DNA of 64,000 bases from Cellulomonas fengjieae (GTDB taxonomy: Bacteria; Actinomycetota; Actinomycetes; Actinomycetales; Cellulomonadaceae), in the NCBI RefSeq assembly GCF_018388465.1, contig NZ_CP074404.1:558001-622000 (forward strand), written 5' to 3'. Shown piece after piece: positions 1 through 8,557 of this stretch. The notes under the pieces were generated by a model. That model was not told where the DNA came from. It saw only the letters and a list, made by a program, of their open reading frames with translations, and made no database searches. Positions within the stretch are counted from its first letter, which is position 1; each line of letters begins with the position of its first letter. The position numbers and the translations under genes are program-made.

Positions 1-1085
1 GTGAAAACCGAAGCCGCCCTTGTTGCGGTGCGCCGGTAGGCCGACAGCTTCAAGCGCGGGGTCGAACACTCGTCGCAGGAAGTTCGCTCGGTTATAGGGG
101 TGCGACACACCGTCGCCGTCCATCCAACCGAAAAGACGTAGTCGCTCGGCCGCAGCGTAGCCACCAGAGTCGCGAGGTCGGCGACCAGCTCGCGCGGCAG
201 GCCAGCCAGGGTGCGGATGCCCGCCCGAGACTTCGGTGTGCCAACATGCCAACCGCCGCCCACGTACTGTGCGCTTCGCTCGATGCGTGCGGTTCGTGCC
301 AGGAGATTGAGGTCGCTCACTCGAAGCCCCGCGACCTCGCCGGCTCTAGCCCCGGTGTACGCGGCGAAGAATACGAGCGCTGCCCACTTGGCTCGCTCGG
401 GCATCGGCACTGTCGTCGAGTTGGCTGCGGTAGCCCGTTGGCCGCGCGGGGAGGCCGTGACAGTCGCGGTGCGCAGCCAGGCGATGACCTGTGCGACCTG
501 GCCCTCGGTGAGCCAGTGACGGGGCGCATCGTCGGGCTTCGCCAGGTCGATCTCGCGCATTGGATTGATAGCGATGAGCTTTCCCTTCACCGCCTCGTTC
601 AACACCCGGCTCAGAACGCCTGCGGTCTTTTGAACGGTGCGAGCGGCGCGCGGGCGCCCCTTCTCATCTGTCGAGTAGTTCCCGAGGAAGGTGCTGAGCC
701 TGCGGTAGTCGAGTCGGTTCACTGCGACGCCGTGCAGGGGCTTGAGGCTGCCGTGCACGATCTGTCGATACGCGGCCATCGTCGAAGGCTTCGCCTTCTG
801 CAGCTTCGGCGTCTGCAGCCAGCCCTCGGCGACTTCGAGGAACGTCGTACGACCAGCGCTTGGGGCAACGAATGCGCCTCGCTGCACGTCGGCCTTGGAC
901 GTGGTCTGAGCGGCCCGGGCTGCGCTCAGTGAGGCGAACTGGCCGAGGCTCGTGAGCCGCCGCCGTTCGTCCTTGACCCGGGCCTCGTACGTCGACACCT
1001 GCCGACCATCGGCGTGTGTGCGCGTCACCTTGCGGATGCCGGGGTGATTCTTGACGGCAGTCTTCTTGACGGTCGGGCGGGTCAT
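1..1085 (-). pseudogene. Tyrosine integrase, frameshifted and cut by the window edge
   Basis: Phage-type tyrosine recombinase, expected to integrate and excise an element. The ATG at 1085 begins a basic N-terminus, then a SAM-like core-binding domain (roughly residues 80-180) and the catalytic domain containing the first catalytic Arg in TGARAGEVAGL. At about 129-135 the reading frame breaks in a run of four T (minus strand). Before it the frame gives RPSDYVF; after it the integrase-like residues (GWMDGDGVSHPYNRANF, then ALEAVGLPAHRNKGGF) lie in another frame. The original frame has no stop before the edge, so the coded protein would carry a nonsense tail instead of the HxxR and Tyr motifs. 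Either a one-base loss or a sequencing error would explain it. Its ATG overlaps the stop of the upstream small gene (ATGA). Confidence 0.8.
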
Positions 1086-1252
1086 CGTTCCTCCTCCTTG
1101 GGGAGCCAGGTGGCGAGGATGTTGTCGGGGTCGGTGAGCGCGGTGAGCGCTCGGGCGGTGCCGTGCAACGGGCACTCGGCCTCGTAGCTCGACGGGTAGG
1201 CGTCGACCATGTCGCCGCAGGTGGCCGGGAACCACTCGGCGTCAGTCACGCG
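1082..1252 (-). CDS. Small Cys/His protein upstream of the integrase
   Basis: Predicted 56-residue protein starting at GTG 1252, preceded by AAGGGGA. Longer starts up to 1351 are possible, but they run deeper into the preceding recombinase frame. It contains C-G-D-M, then about 12 residues later E-C-P-L-H-G, a possible metal-binding Cys/Cys/His set. Its stop overlaps the integrase ATG and its start overlaps the end of the recombinase remnant, so the three are a tight minus-strand string. The size and place would suit an accessory or excisionase-like factor, but no family is recognised. Confidence 0.45.
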   Translation of the reverse strand, partial: RVTDAEWFPATCGDMVDAYPSSYEAECPLHGTARALTALTDPDNILATWLPKEEER

Positions 1253-1538
1253 AACCGTCCCCTTCGCACGACACGGACGCCGCATAGGTATCCAGTTCGA
1301 CGCCTCGCAAGAGCCGGCGAACACTCGACGCCGACCAGCAGGCCGCGCCACGAGTCGTAGGAACGGCCTCGGCCGTGAGTTGGCGTGCGACCCGCGAGGC
1401 GCTCAGATCGGCGCTCAGTGCCACCACGCGGGCGACCACATCGTCGGGCGTGGCGCGTGGGCGACCGAGCCGCTGCCCGCGGGCCTTCGCCGCAGCGAGG
1501 GCGTCACGGGTCCGGGAGCCGAAGGGATCGGGCTGCAC
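1242..1538 (-). pseudogene. Serine recombinase C-terminal remnant
   Basis: About 98 residues beginning at GTG 1538. The segment RTRDALAAAKARGQRLGRP followed by a helix-turn-helix-like stretch (VARQLTAEAVPTTRG, SSVRRLL) is the hinge and C-terminal DNA-binding region of resolvase/invertase-type serine recombinases. The catalytic N-terminal domain with the nucleophilic Ser is absent. The preceding 60 bases are not recombinase-like, and at 1599 an ordinary chromosomal gene ends, so the element boundary probably lies between about 1540 and 1600. Truncated and presumed inactive. Confidence 0.65.
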
Positions 1539-1598
1539 TCTCCGGCACGGGCGGAGCGGCCGCCAGGCCGGGATCTTGAGCGAGGTACAGGTGAGACG

Positions 1599-2150
1599 TC
1601 AGCGGCCCTCGGACGGGTCCGGGATCAGAGCGCCCGCCGCGGTCAGCGCCCCGAGCACCAGACCCGTGCGGGTGTGCGCCAACCGCACCCCCGCGGCGGC
1701 ATGCGCCTCACCGCGGCGGAACACCCACCGCTCGAACGCGACCGTGACGGCTACCGAGCCGGCGAGCGCCACGGCGAACGCCACGACGACGGCGGTGCCG
1801 CGCGCGACCGTGCGCGCGTCCGCTGAGGGCGCGGGGCCGTCCCCGGCGTTGTCGAGGACGCTCTGCGCGAGGTTCTCGGTCGCGACGGGGATGCCGTCGA
1901 GGGCTGTGCCGTCGAAGCGCCTGCCGTCGAAGTTCGTGGCCTCGCCGGCCGTGCGGCGCCGCCGTGCCTGCAGCTCGGTCCATGCCTGACGCGCGTCCGG
2001 CACGGCGACCGCCGCACCGGCGGCGACGCAGGCGGCCTTGAGCCATCCTCGCGTGGCGCGGGTGCGGGCCACGTCCGGCACGGCGTAGTACGCGACCGTC
2101 GTCAGGCCGGTCAGCAGGGCGGTGGTCGTGCGCGCACGGGCAGTCGTCAC
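1599..2150 (-). CDS. Two-segment membrane protein, unknown function
   Basis: 183 residues from GTG 2150, which follows GGAGG at a usual distance. A hydrophobic stretch near residues 35-50 (KAACVAAGAAVAV), a charged loop with a TNFDGRRFDGTALDGIP segment, and a clear helix around residues 118-140 (TAVVVAFAVALAGSVAVTVAF) indicate a small inner-membrane protein. The C-terminal part is hydrophobic as well. I do not recognise the family. It is the first chromosomal gene next to the recombinase remnants at the left of the window. Confidence 0.6.
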   Translation of the reverse strand: MTTARARTTTALLTGLTTVAYYAVPDVARTRATRGWLKAACVAAGAAVAVPDARQAWTELQARRRRTAGEATNFDGRRFDGTALDGIPVATENLAQSVLDNAGDGPAPSADARTVARGTAVVVAFAVALAGSVAVTVAFERWVFRRGEAHAAAGVRLAHTRTGLVLGALTAAGALIPDPSEGR

Positions 2151-2296
2151 AGGTGGCCTCCAGGTCGTCGGGTGGCCACCCTAACCAGGCGTCGGGCAGG
2201 GGTATCGGCCCCGCGGATGACCGGCCGTCGTTCGCGCTAGGTGTACTGACCAGACCGTTGTTGATGTAGCGAGCCCATGGCGGCCAGCGAGCGCGA

Positions 2297-3202
2297 TCAG
2301 CCCGCCCGTTGAAACCACGCCAGCGCCAGCGCGGTGACCTCGCTGGGCGCGTCGTCGGTGATGAAGTGTGCGGCGTCGTCGACGAAAGCGAGCTCGTAGC
2401 GGTCGGCGTAGCGCGTGAGATCCCCGCAGAGGCGGCGGATCAATGCCTCGTCCCACGGGTGGTCGAGCCGCCCGAACACGGCGAGAGTCGGCGGCTGGAG
2501 TCGTTGCCGAGCGAAGGTGCCGCGTGCGAGCTGCAGGGACACCGGAAGCGCGACGCCCCGGAAGATCCGCCGTACCGCCCCGTCGATCTCGGCGCGGGAC
2601 ATCGGCGCGAGGTAGGCGTCGAGCGTCTCGGTCGGCAGCGGGTGGGCGATGTATCTGGGGTCGAACAAGCCCGCGAGCGAGCGGCCGCGGCGGTGCGAGA
2701 CCAGGGCCGGCATGTGTCGGAACCCGCTGAGGAGCTTGAGGCTGAGGGGCATGAACATGGGCGGCACCGAGAGCTGCACCAGCGACCGCACCCGTTCGGG
2801 ATGCGAGTACGCGAGCTGGTTCGCGCTGATCACCCCCAGGTCGTGCGCGACGACGTGCGCACGCTCGATGCCGAGCGCGTCGAGCAACGCGAGCAGGTCG
2901 TGATGGTGGCTCTCGCGGCCGATGCGTGGGTCGCCGGCCGTGGTCCATCCGCTGCCACGCAGGTCGGGGCAGATGACGCGGTGGCCGGCGCCGGCGATGG
3001 CGGGGGCGATCTCATGCCACTGCCACCAGTGCGCCGGGAACCCGTGCAGCAGCATCACCGGATCGCCGTCGCCGATCGTCGCGACATGGGTGCGCAGTCC
3101 GGGCGTCTCGACGACGAGGTGGTCGACGCCAGACATCGCGGGCAGGGGCGGGTGCCAGGTGGACGATTCGGCAGAGACCTGGCGGACCTCGGGCGTGGAC
3201 AT
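2297..3202 (-). CDS. Alpha/beta hydrolase, epoxide hydrolase-like
   Basis: 301 residues from ATG 3202, chosen because the open frame upstream runs through the divergent operator and regulator. HGFPAHWWQWHE is the oxyanion-hole HGxP motif and CPDLRGSGWT follows. The nucleophile elbow reads VAHDLGV, placing Asp where epoxide hydrolases and haloalkane dehalogenases have it. FGRLDHPWD and DDAAHFITDD supply the acid and His regions. The likely reaction is hydrolysis of an epoxide or related electrophile; the substrate cannot be read from sequence. It is transcribed away from a TetR-family gene across a shared palindrome, so the TetR protein probably controls it. Confidence 0.82.
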   Translation of the reverse strand: MSTPEVRQVSAESSTWHPPLPAMSGVDHLVVETPGLRTHVATIGDGDPVMLLHGFPAHWWQWHEIAPAIAGAGHRVICPDLRGSGWTTAGDPRIGRESHHHDLLALLDALGIERAHVVAHDLGVISANQLAYSHPERVRSLVQLSVPPMFMPLSLKLLSGFRHMPALVSHRRGRSLAGLFDPRYIAHPLPTETLDAYLAPMSRAEIDGAVRRIFRGVALPVSLQLARGTFARQRLQPPTLAVFGRLDHPWDEALIRRLCGDLTRYADRYELAFVDDAAHFITDDAPSEVTALALAWFQRAG

Positions 3203-3225
3203 GACGGCTCCCCGATCATGGGCAA

Positions 3226-3260
3226 CTACTATGTTCCTAGTGCCACTAGGTTCATAGTAG
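3226..3260. promoter_or_regulatory. 35-bp palindromic operator between hydrolase and TetR genes
   Basis: Two 17-base arms flank one central C. The left arm reads CTACTATG-TT-CCTAGTG and the right arm is its reverse complement except at the TT positions. It fills most of the space between the two divergent genes, 23 bases from the hydrolase ATG and 21 bases from the regulator GTG. Size, symmetry and place are typical of a TetR-family binding site. It contains TATG and CATA stretches that could serve as -10 boxes for either direction. Confidence 0.75.
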
Positions 3261-3281
3261 AACTCCGCAGGGAAGGTGCAA

Positions 3282-3836
3282 GTGCCTACGACGAAGGAAC
3301 GTGCGCTCGACGCCGCCGTGGAGCTGCTCGGCGCCGAGGGCGTGCGGGCGCTGAGCCACGCACGCATCGACACCCGGGCGGGGCTGCCGGCCGGCTCCAC
3401 GTCGAACTGGTTCCGCACCCGCCGGGCGCTGCTCGCCGGCATCGTCGACTGGATAGCCGAGCGCGAGCGCGCCGACTTCGGTCCTGCGGGCGTACCCGCG
3501 GCACCCGATGAGAAGGCGTTGATCGACGGCCTGTGCGCCATGGTCGAGCTGCAGACCGGCCCGTTCGCCGCGCGCACCAGGGCGCGCTATGCCCTCTTCC
3601 TCGAGCTCGCCTCGGACCGCGAGCTCGGGGCGCCCCTGCGGCAGCAGCGGCACGAGTTCGAACGATGGACCGAGCAGCTCGTGGCCGCGGCCGGCATCCC
3701 CGACCCCGTTCTAGCCACCCGCGCTCTCATGGCGCTGAGCGACGGACTGATGCTGCATCGGCTCACCGTCGACCCCGCACTCGACATGCGGCCGGCGGTC
3801 GAGCGAGCCGTGCGCGGACTCATGACGAGGTCATAG
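3282..3836 (+). CDS. TetR-family transcriptional regulator
   Basis: 184 residues if started at GTG 3282, which sits 6 bases after GGGAAGG. An in-frame GTG at 3276 directly abuts that ribosome site and is less likely. The N-terminal helix-turn-helix spans about residues 5-50 (ERALDAAVELLGAEG, then SHARIDTRAGLPAGSTSNWFRTRRALL), with the usual TetR recognition pattern. The remainder is a helical ligand-binding and dimer domain. Divergent from the epoxide hydrolase-like gene, it most likely represses that gene and itself through the palindrome at 3226-3260. Confidence 0.87.
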   Translation: MPTTKERALDAAVELLGAEGVRALSHARIDTRAGLPAGSTSNWFRTRRALLAGIVDWIAERERADFGPAGVPAAPDEKALIDGLCAMVELQTGPFAARTRARYALFLELASDRELGAPLRQQRHEFERWTEQLVAAAGIPDPVLATRALMALSDGLMLHRLTVDPALDMRPAVERAVRGLMTRS

Positions 3837-3952
3837 CCCGGCCCACCACCTCGTCACCCGGGCGAAGTCGCCCGCGCAAACGGGTGACGGGCTCACATCA
3901 CCACTCCGCACGCCGATAGGCGGATCGATCCACAACGACGGGGACATCCACC

Positions 3953-6900
3953 TTGAGCGCAGCGCACGACTCCACGGCCGCGGCGGTCGCGCACCCGGAC
4001 GACCCCCGTGCCCGGGAGACGTCCGGGGTGACGACCGCGCTCCTGCTCAACCACGTGCGGGCGCGCGGGGGCGACGACGCCGTGCGCCGCGTGGTCGAGC
4101 GGGCCGGGCTGCCGTTCTCCGCGGCGGAGCTCGAGGACACCGCGCTCTGGATCGGCTACCACGCGCGGATCAGGCTGTTCGAGGCGGCCGTCGAGGTGCT
4201 CGACGACGAGCGCGTCGCGTTCGAGACCGGCGCGCAGGCGTTGACCGGGGGGATGAACGCCTCGCTGGTCCTCATCCTCAAGGCGCTGGGCTCACCGACG
4301 CAGGTCTACCGGCAGCTGCCGCGGTCGGTGCCCAAGTTCTCCAGCACCTCCACGATGCAGGTGCTCGACGTCGGCCCCAGGCGTGCCCTGCTGCGCTACA
4401 CGCTGCACGACGGGTACCCCCACTCGCGTCTGGACTGCGCGTACGCCCGCGGCCTGATCTCCGTGGTGCCCGAGGTGTTCGGCCTGCCGCGCGCGGTGGT
4501 CCTGCATCCCGAGTGCCAGTCGGACGGGCACCCGGCCTGCGTGTACCAGGTGACGTGGGGGCAGCGGCGGCGCTGGTGGCGTGCGCCGTCGGAGCGCGCC
4601 GCGGGGTCCGAGGCCGAGCTGCTCGCCCTGCGACGCCAGCTCGAGGACCTGCAGTCCGCGGCCGCCGAGCTGGTGGGCGCCGAGGACCTGGCCGACCTGG
4701 CCGACCGCATCACCGAGCGCGCCGCGGCCGCGGTGCTGGCCCCGGCCTACCTGCTGGTCCTCACCGACCCCGCAGGCGGCGGCCCCCGGGTGCACAGCCA
4801 CGGGCTGGAGGCGCGCCGTCGCGACCGGCTCGTCGGCGCACTGCTGCGTGGTGAGGACCTGGGGCCGGGCGCCGTCGTCGTCGAGGTCGCCTCCCGCGGC
4901 ACGGTGCACGGCCACATCGCGGCGCTGTACGACGACGCCCACCCGGGGCCCGCGCACGAGCGCTCGCTGCTGCGCGCGTACGCCACCCACGCGGCCGCCG
5001 CGCTCGACCTGCTGCGTGCGCTCGCGGCCAGCCGCCGGGGTGAGCAGCGCTCGGCCAACCTGCTCGAGCTCGCCCACCACCTGCGCTCGGCCACCGACCC
5101 CGCCACCGTCGCCCGCGCCGCGGCCGCGGTGCTGCCGGAGATCGTCGGCGCCGACAGCGCGACCTTCTTCACCTACGACGCGCACGAGGGCGCGCTCCAG
5201 GCGGTCGGGTTCGCCGGGCAGGACCCCGGCGAGGTCGAGGTTCTGACGCAGGGGAACATCACCACGCAGAACTCCCGGGAGCTCAGCATCCTCCTTGCGC
5301 GGCAGGTGCCGACGCTGATCACGCCCGACAACGCCACGCCCGTCATCGGGGAGCTCCTCGGGGTGCTGGGGCTGTCGACCGTCCTGGCCGCGCCCGTGGT
5401 GGCGGACGGCGAGGTGCTGGGCGTCGCGACGGCGGGGTGGCGAGTCGGCCACGCGCCCAGCGACGCGGGGGAGGCGACCGAGCGGCTCCAGGCCGTCGCG
5501 GAGTACGCAGCGACCGCGCTGGAGAACGTGTACCTGCTGGGTCGGCTGCAGGAGCAGTCGCTGCACGACGCGCTGACCCGGCTGCCCAACCGGGTGCGCT
5601 TCCGGCAGGAGATCGACACCGCCCTGCAGGCAGCGGGCGGCGCCGCGGACGGCCCCGTCGGCGGGTCGGACACGGGCAGCGACGGGGCGCGGCTCGCCGT
5701 CCTGTTCTGCGACCTCGACCGGTTCAAGCACGTCAACGACGTGCTGGGCCACGCGGCCGGCGACGAGGTGCTCCGGCAGGCCGCGGACCGGCTGCGCGCC
5801 ACCGCCCGGCCGCAGGACCTGATCGCCAGGCTGAGCGGCGACGAGTTCGCCCTGCTCCTGCGCGGCCCTGACGTGGACGCCGCCGCCCAGGACGTCGCGT
5901 CGGACATCGTCGCCGCGTTCGCCGCCCCGTTCCGGGTGGAGGGCCTCGACCTGCGCGTCACCGCGAGCGTCGGTGTCGCGCTCCACGACGGCACGGAGTC
6001 GGACCCCGACGTGCTGCTCCGGTCCGCGGACAGCGCGATGTACTCGGCCAAGCTCCGTGGCCGCAACCAGGTCGCGCAGTCCAGGGGCCGACGCGCCCAG
6101 GACGGGAGCCGACGCGGCCTGGACCGGGAGCTCTCGGCCGACCTGCGCAACGCCGCCCGTGAGGGGCAGCTGCGCCTGCACGTCCAGCCGATCGTCGTGC
6201 TCGGCGACCTGGCGGACGCGGTGGCGCTCGCGGTCGACGGCCCCACCGACAGCTCCGCGGTTCCCGTCCTCGCCGGGGAGTACGAGGCGCTGCTGCGGTG
6301 GGAGCACCCGCGGCTGGGACTGCTCGCGCCCGGGGCGTTCCTGCCCCTCGCCGAGGAGACCGGCTCGATCGTCGAGCTCGACCTGTGGGTCGTCCGTGCG
6401 GCGTGCGCGCTCCTGGGCGCGCACCCGTCGCTGGTCGGGCTGTCGCTCAACACGTCGGCCCACACCCTGTGCGACCCGCGGTGGGTGGGGGCCGTGCGCG
6501 AGGCCCTCGCCGAGGAGCAGGTGGAGCCCAGCAGGCTGTGGATCGAGGTGGTCGAGAGCCGGTCGCTGGCGGACCTGCCGGGCGTCGCGCAGCGGCTGCA
6601 GGCCCTGCGCCGGATGGGCGTGCGCATCGCGCTCGACGACTTCGGCACCGGCTTCTCCACCCTGAGCTGGCTGCAGCGTCTGCCCGTGGACCGGCTCAAG
6701 CTCGACCGCTCCGTGACCGTCGACATCACCAGCGACGCCAAGGCGCTCGCCGTCGCCCAGGGGGTGCTCGACCTGGCCGAGCGCCTGGGCGTCGACGTCG
6801 TCGCGGAGGGCGTGGAGACCTCCGCCCAGCGCAGTGCGCTGCGGGCCGCCGGCTTCCGGTTGGCGCAGGGCTACCTGTGGGGCAGGCCGGCGCCGCTGGC

Positions 6901-6973
6901 GGGCACGGACGAGGGGGCGCACCGTCCCTCGGTCCCGGAGCCTCCTCGCCCCGAGGACGGGTGGGTCTGGTGA
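3953..6973 (+). CDS. Multi-domain GGDEF/EAL cyclic-di-GMP protein
   Basis: 1006 residues from TTG 3953; a GTG at 4028 is an alternative because the ribosome site is weak. Residues about 20-205 form a sensor region ending in HPECQSDGHPACVYQV, resembling V4R/4-vinyl-reductase-like ligand domains. Two GAF-like segments follow (about 230-345 and 365-525). The GGDEF domain (about 530-700) has HDALTRLPNR and SGDEF, with the inhibitory RxxD (RPQD) exactly five residues before it, so cyclase activity with product inhibition is plausible. The EAL domain (about 735-985) has YEALLRWEHP, LNTSAHT, EVVES, DDFGTGF and AEGVET, so the metal and catalytic residues look intact. It may both make and degrade cyclic-di-GMP under sensor control. 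Confidence 0.85.
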   Translation: MSAAHDSTAAAVAHPDDPRARETSGVTTALLLNHVRARGGDDAVRRVVERAGLPFSAAELEDTALWIGYHARIRLFEAAVEVLDDERVAFETGAQALTGGMNASLVLILKALGSPTQVYRQLPRSVPKFSSTSTMQVLDVGPRRALLRYTLHDGYPHSRLDCAYARGLISVVPEVFGLPRAVVLHPECQSDGHPACVYQVTWGQRRRWWRAPSERAAGSEAELLALRRQLEDLQSAAAELVGAEDLADLADRITERAAAAVLAPAYLLVLTDPAGGGPRVHSHGLEARRRDRLVGALLRGEDLGPGAVVVEVASRGTVHGHIAALYDDAHPGPAHERSLLRAYATHAAAALDLLRALAASRRGEQRSANLLELAHHLRSATDPATVARAAAAVLPEIVGADSATFFTYDAHEGALQAVGFAGQDPGEVEVLTQGNITTQNSRELSILLARQVPTLITPDNATPVIGELLGVLGLSTVLAAPVVADGEVLGVATAGWRVGHAPSDAGEATERLQAVAEYAATALENVYLLGRLQEQSLHDALTRLPNRVRFRQEIDTALQAAGGAADGPVGGSDTGSDGARLAVLFCDLDRFKHVNDVLGHAAGDEVLRQAADRLRATARPQDLIARLSGDEFALLLRGPDVDAAAQDVASDIVAAFAAPFRVEGLDLRVTASVGVALHDGTESDPDVLLRSADSAMYSAKLRGRNQVAQSRGRRAQDGSRRGLDRELSADLRNAAREGQLRLHVQPIVVLGDLADAVALAVDGPTDSSAVPVLAGEYEALLRWEHPRLGLLAPGAFLPLAEETGSIVELDLWVVRAACALLGAHPSLVGLSLNTSAHTLCDPRWVGAVREALAEEQVEPSRLWIEVVESRSLADLPGVAQRLQALRRMGVRIALDDFGTGFSTLSWLQRLPVDRLKLDRSVTVDITSDAKALAVAQGVLDLAERLGVDVVAEGVETSAQRSALRAAGFRLAQGYLWGRPAPLAGTDEGAHRPSVPEPPRPEDGWVW

Positions 6974-7046
6974 CATCCCGACCCTCGCCGCAATACTGAC
7001 TCCCGCGCAGAGGCGTGCACCGCGGTCCACAGGGAGGTCGTCCGCT

Positions 7047-8225
7047 ATGGGCTCGACAGGGACAGGCACGGACTGGCGGGCGGTTGACGGCGTCGCGACG
7101 GCCTGGTTCGACGCGGCGTCCCTGAGCGAGGGCGCCGCCTTGGCCGGGCGCGTCGGGGAGCTGGCGGGCGGGAGCGTGGTGGACCTGCGCGCGACGGGGG
7201 TGCGCGTGCGGCTGGACTCCGGCGAGCACGCCGAGGCCGTGTCCGAGGCCGCGCGCGAGCTCGGGCTGCTCGCGAACCCGGCCGTGCTGCAGCAGGTCGG
7301 CGTGCTGTTCGACTCCGCGGACCCGTCTGCGCTGATGCCGTTCTGGCAGCGCGCGTTCGACTACGCGCCCGGCGACGGCGGGCTGGCGGACCCGCTGCGG
7401 CGCGACGTCCCGGTCCGGCTCCGGCAGTCGACCGACCCGCGGCCGCTGCGCAACCGCATCCACCTCGACGTGGTGCGACCCGCCGCGGCTGTCGAGCGGG
7501 CCGGCCTCGGTGACGCCTACGGACCGTACGGGGTCTGTCACGCCGATCCCGACGGCAACGAGGTCGACCTGGTGCCGGGCTCCGCGCTCGACGAGGGGAC
7601 CGGGACCGCCGACTGGCAGGCGGTGTTCAGCGCGATGGCCTGCTACCGCACCACCTCGCCGACGCAGCAGCGCGACCTGGCGGCCGCCGCCGCGGCGCTG
7701 GCCGACGAGGCGGGCTTCCCGCTGCTGATCGACCTGCGGCCGGGGCTCGTGATCCTCGACAGCGGCAAGGACCAGTGGGAGGCCGACGCCCACGGCCTGG
7801 ACCTCGACTTCGTCGGGCTCGCCGAGAGGCTCCAGACCGCTGCCCGCGGGCTCGGGGCCACGGCGGATCCGGGGCTGCCGCGCTTCGCTCAGCTGTTCCT
7901 CGACGCCGCCGACGTCCAGGCGGTCCGCGCGTTCTGGGTCGCCGCCCTCGGCTATCTCCCCGACCGGCGATCCGGCGCCAGCGACATCGCCGACCCGCGG
8001 CGGCTGAACCCCGTGCTGGTGTTCCAGGAGATCGACGCGTCGGAGACGGAGCGCCGCCAGCAGCGCAACCGCATCCACGTCGAGCTGGCCGTGCCGTCGG
8101 ACCTCGCGCAGGCGCGCGTCGAGACGGCCGTCGCCGCCGGCGGCCGGCTCCTCGACGGGTCGCAGGGCCGCTGGCGCGTCGCCGACCCGGAGGGCAACGA
8201 GCTGGTGGTCGTCAGCGAGGCGTGA
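7047..8225 (+). CDS. Duplicated pterin-dehydratase-like plus VOC protein
   Basis: 392 residues from ATG 7047 with AGGGAGG ahead of it. The protein is two copies of one unit. Each starts with a short alpha/beta segment resembling 4a-hydroxytetrahydrobiopterin dehydratase (about residues 5-85 and 190-265), followed by a glyoxalase/VOC-like domain (about 86-185 and 270-392). The copies share phrases such as FWQRAFDY and FWVAALGY, LRNRIHLDV and QRNRIHVEL, and ADPDGNEVDLV and ADPEGNELVVV. No metal-ligand set is clear. The substrate is unknown. Confidence 0.7.
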   Translation: MGSTGTGTDWRAVDGVATAWFDAASLSEGAALAGRVGELAGGSVVDLRATGVRVRLDSGEHAEAVSEAARELGLLANPAVLQQVGVLFDSADPSALMPFWQRAFDYAPGDGGLADPLRRDVPVRLRQSTDPRPLRNRIHLDVVRPAAAVERAGLGDAYGPYGVCHADPDGNEVDLVPGSALDEGTGTADWQAVFSAMACYRTTSPTQQRDLAAAAAALADEAGFPLLIDLRPGLVILDSGKDQWEADAHGLDLDFVGLAERLQTAARGLGATADPGLPRFAQLFLDAADVQAVRAFWVAALGYLPDRRSGASDIADPRRLNPVLVFQEIDASETERRQQRNRIHVELAVPSDLAQARVETAVAAGGRLLDGSQGRWRVADPEGNELVVVSEA

Positions 8226-8557
8226 GGCGGCGTACCTCGGCGGACGCGATTGCGGTGACGCGCGTCGCGCCCAAGGTCTGCCTTCGTCGGGGTGCCCGGC
8301 GGTAGACTCCACCTGCCCCCGCGGTCTCTGCGGGGCCACGACAGTGCCCAGCGGTGTTCACCTGCAAGCCCGGCGGCGTGTCATGACCGGCATCGACGCG
8401 CGGGCGGGAACGCTGCGCGTGGCCCGCCCCGAGCCCCCGGCTCTGGCACGGGTCGATGCCCCACGCGCGACCGGTCCGGGTGTGCCGGTCGCACGGTTCG
8501 CGGTGCACGCGCGCTGCGCCGCAGCCGCGGCGCTCGCACGTTCTAGAAGGAGGAGCA
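8226..8557 (+). other. Gene-free 5' region of the helicase gene, with a hairpin
   Basis: About 330 bases with no convincing gene. It contains GGTAGACT near 8301, which could be a -10 box, and a short hairpin at 8317-8335 (CCCCGC, seven-base loop, GCGGGG). No T-run follows, so it is not a classical terminator. Short open frames here have no ribosome site or family resemblance. The region may be a long 5' leader of the helicase gene. Confidence 0.4.

Noticed and set aside
4292..7069. A 925-codon open frame opposite the GGDEF/EAL gene
   Set aside because: Composition is that of an antisense shadow, and the plus strand carries clear catalytic motifs.
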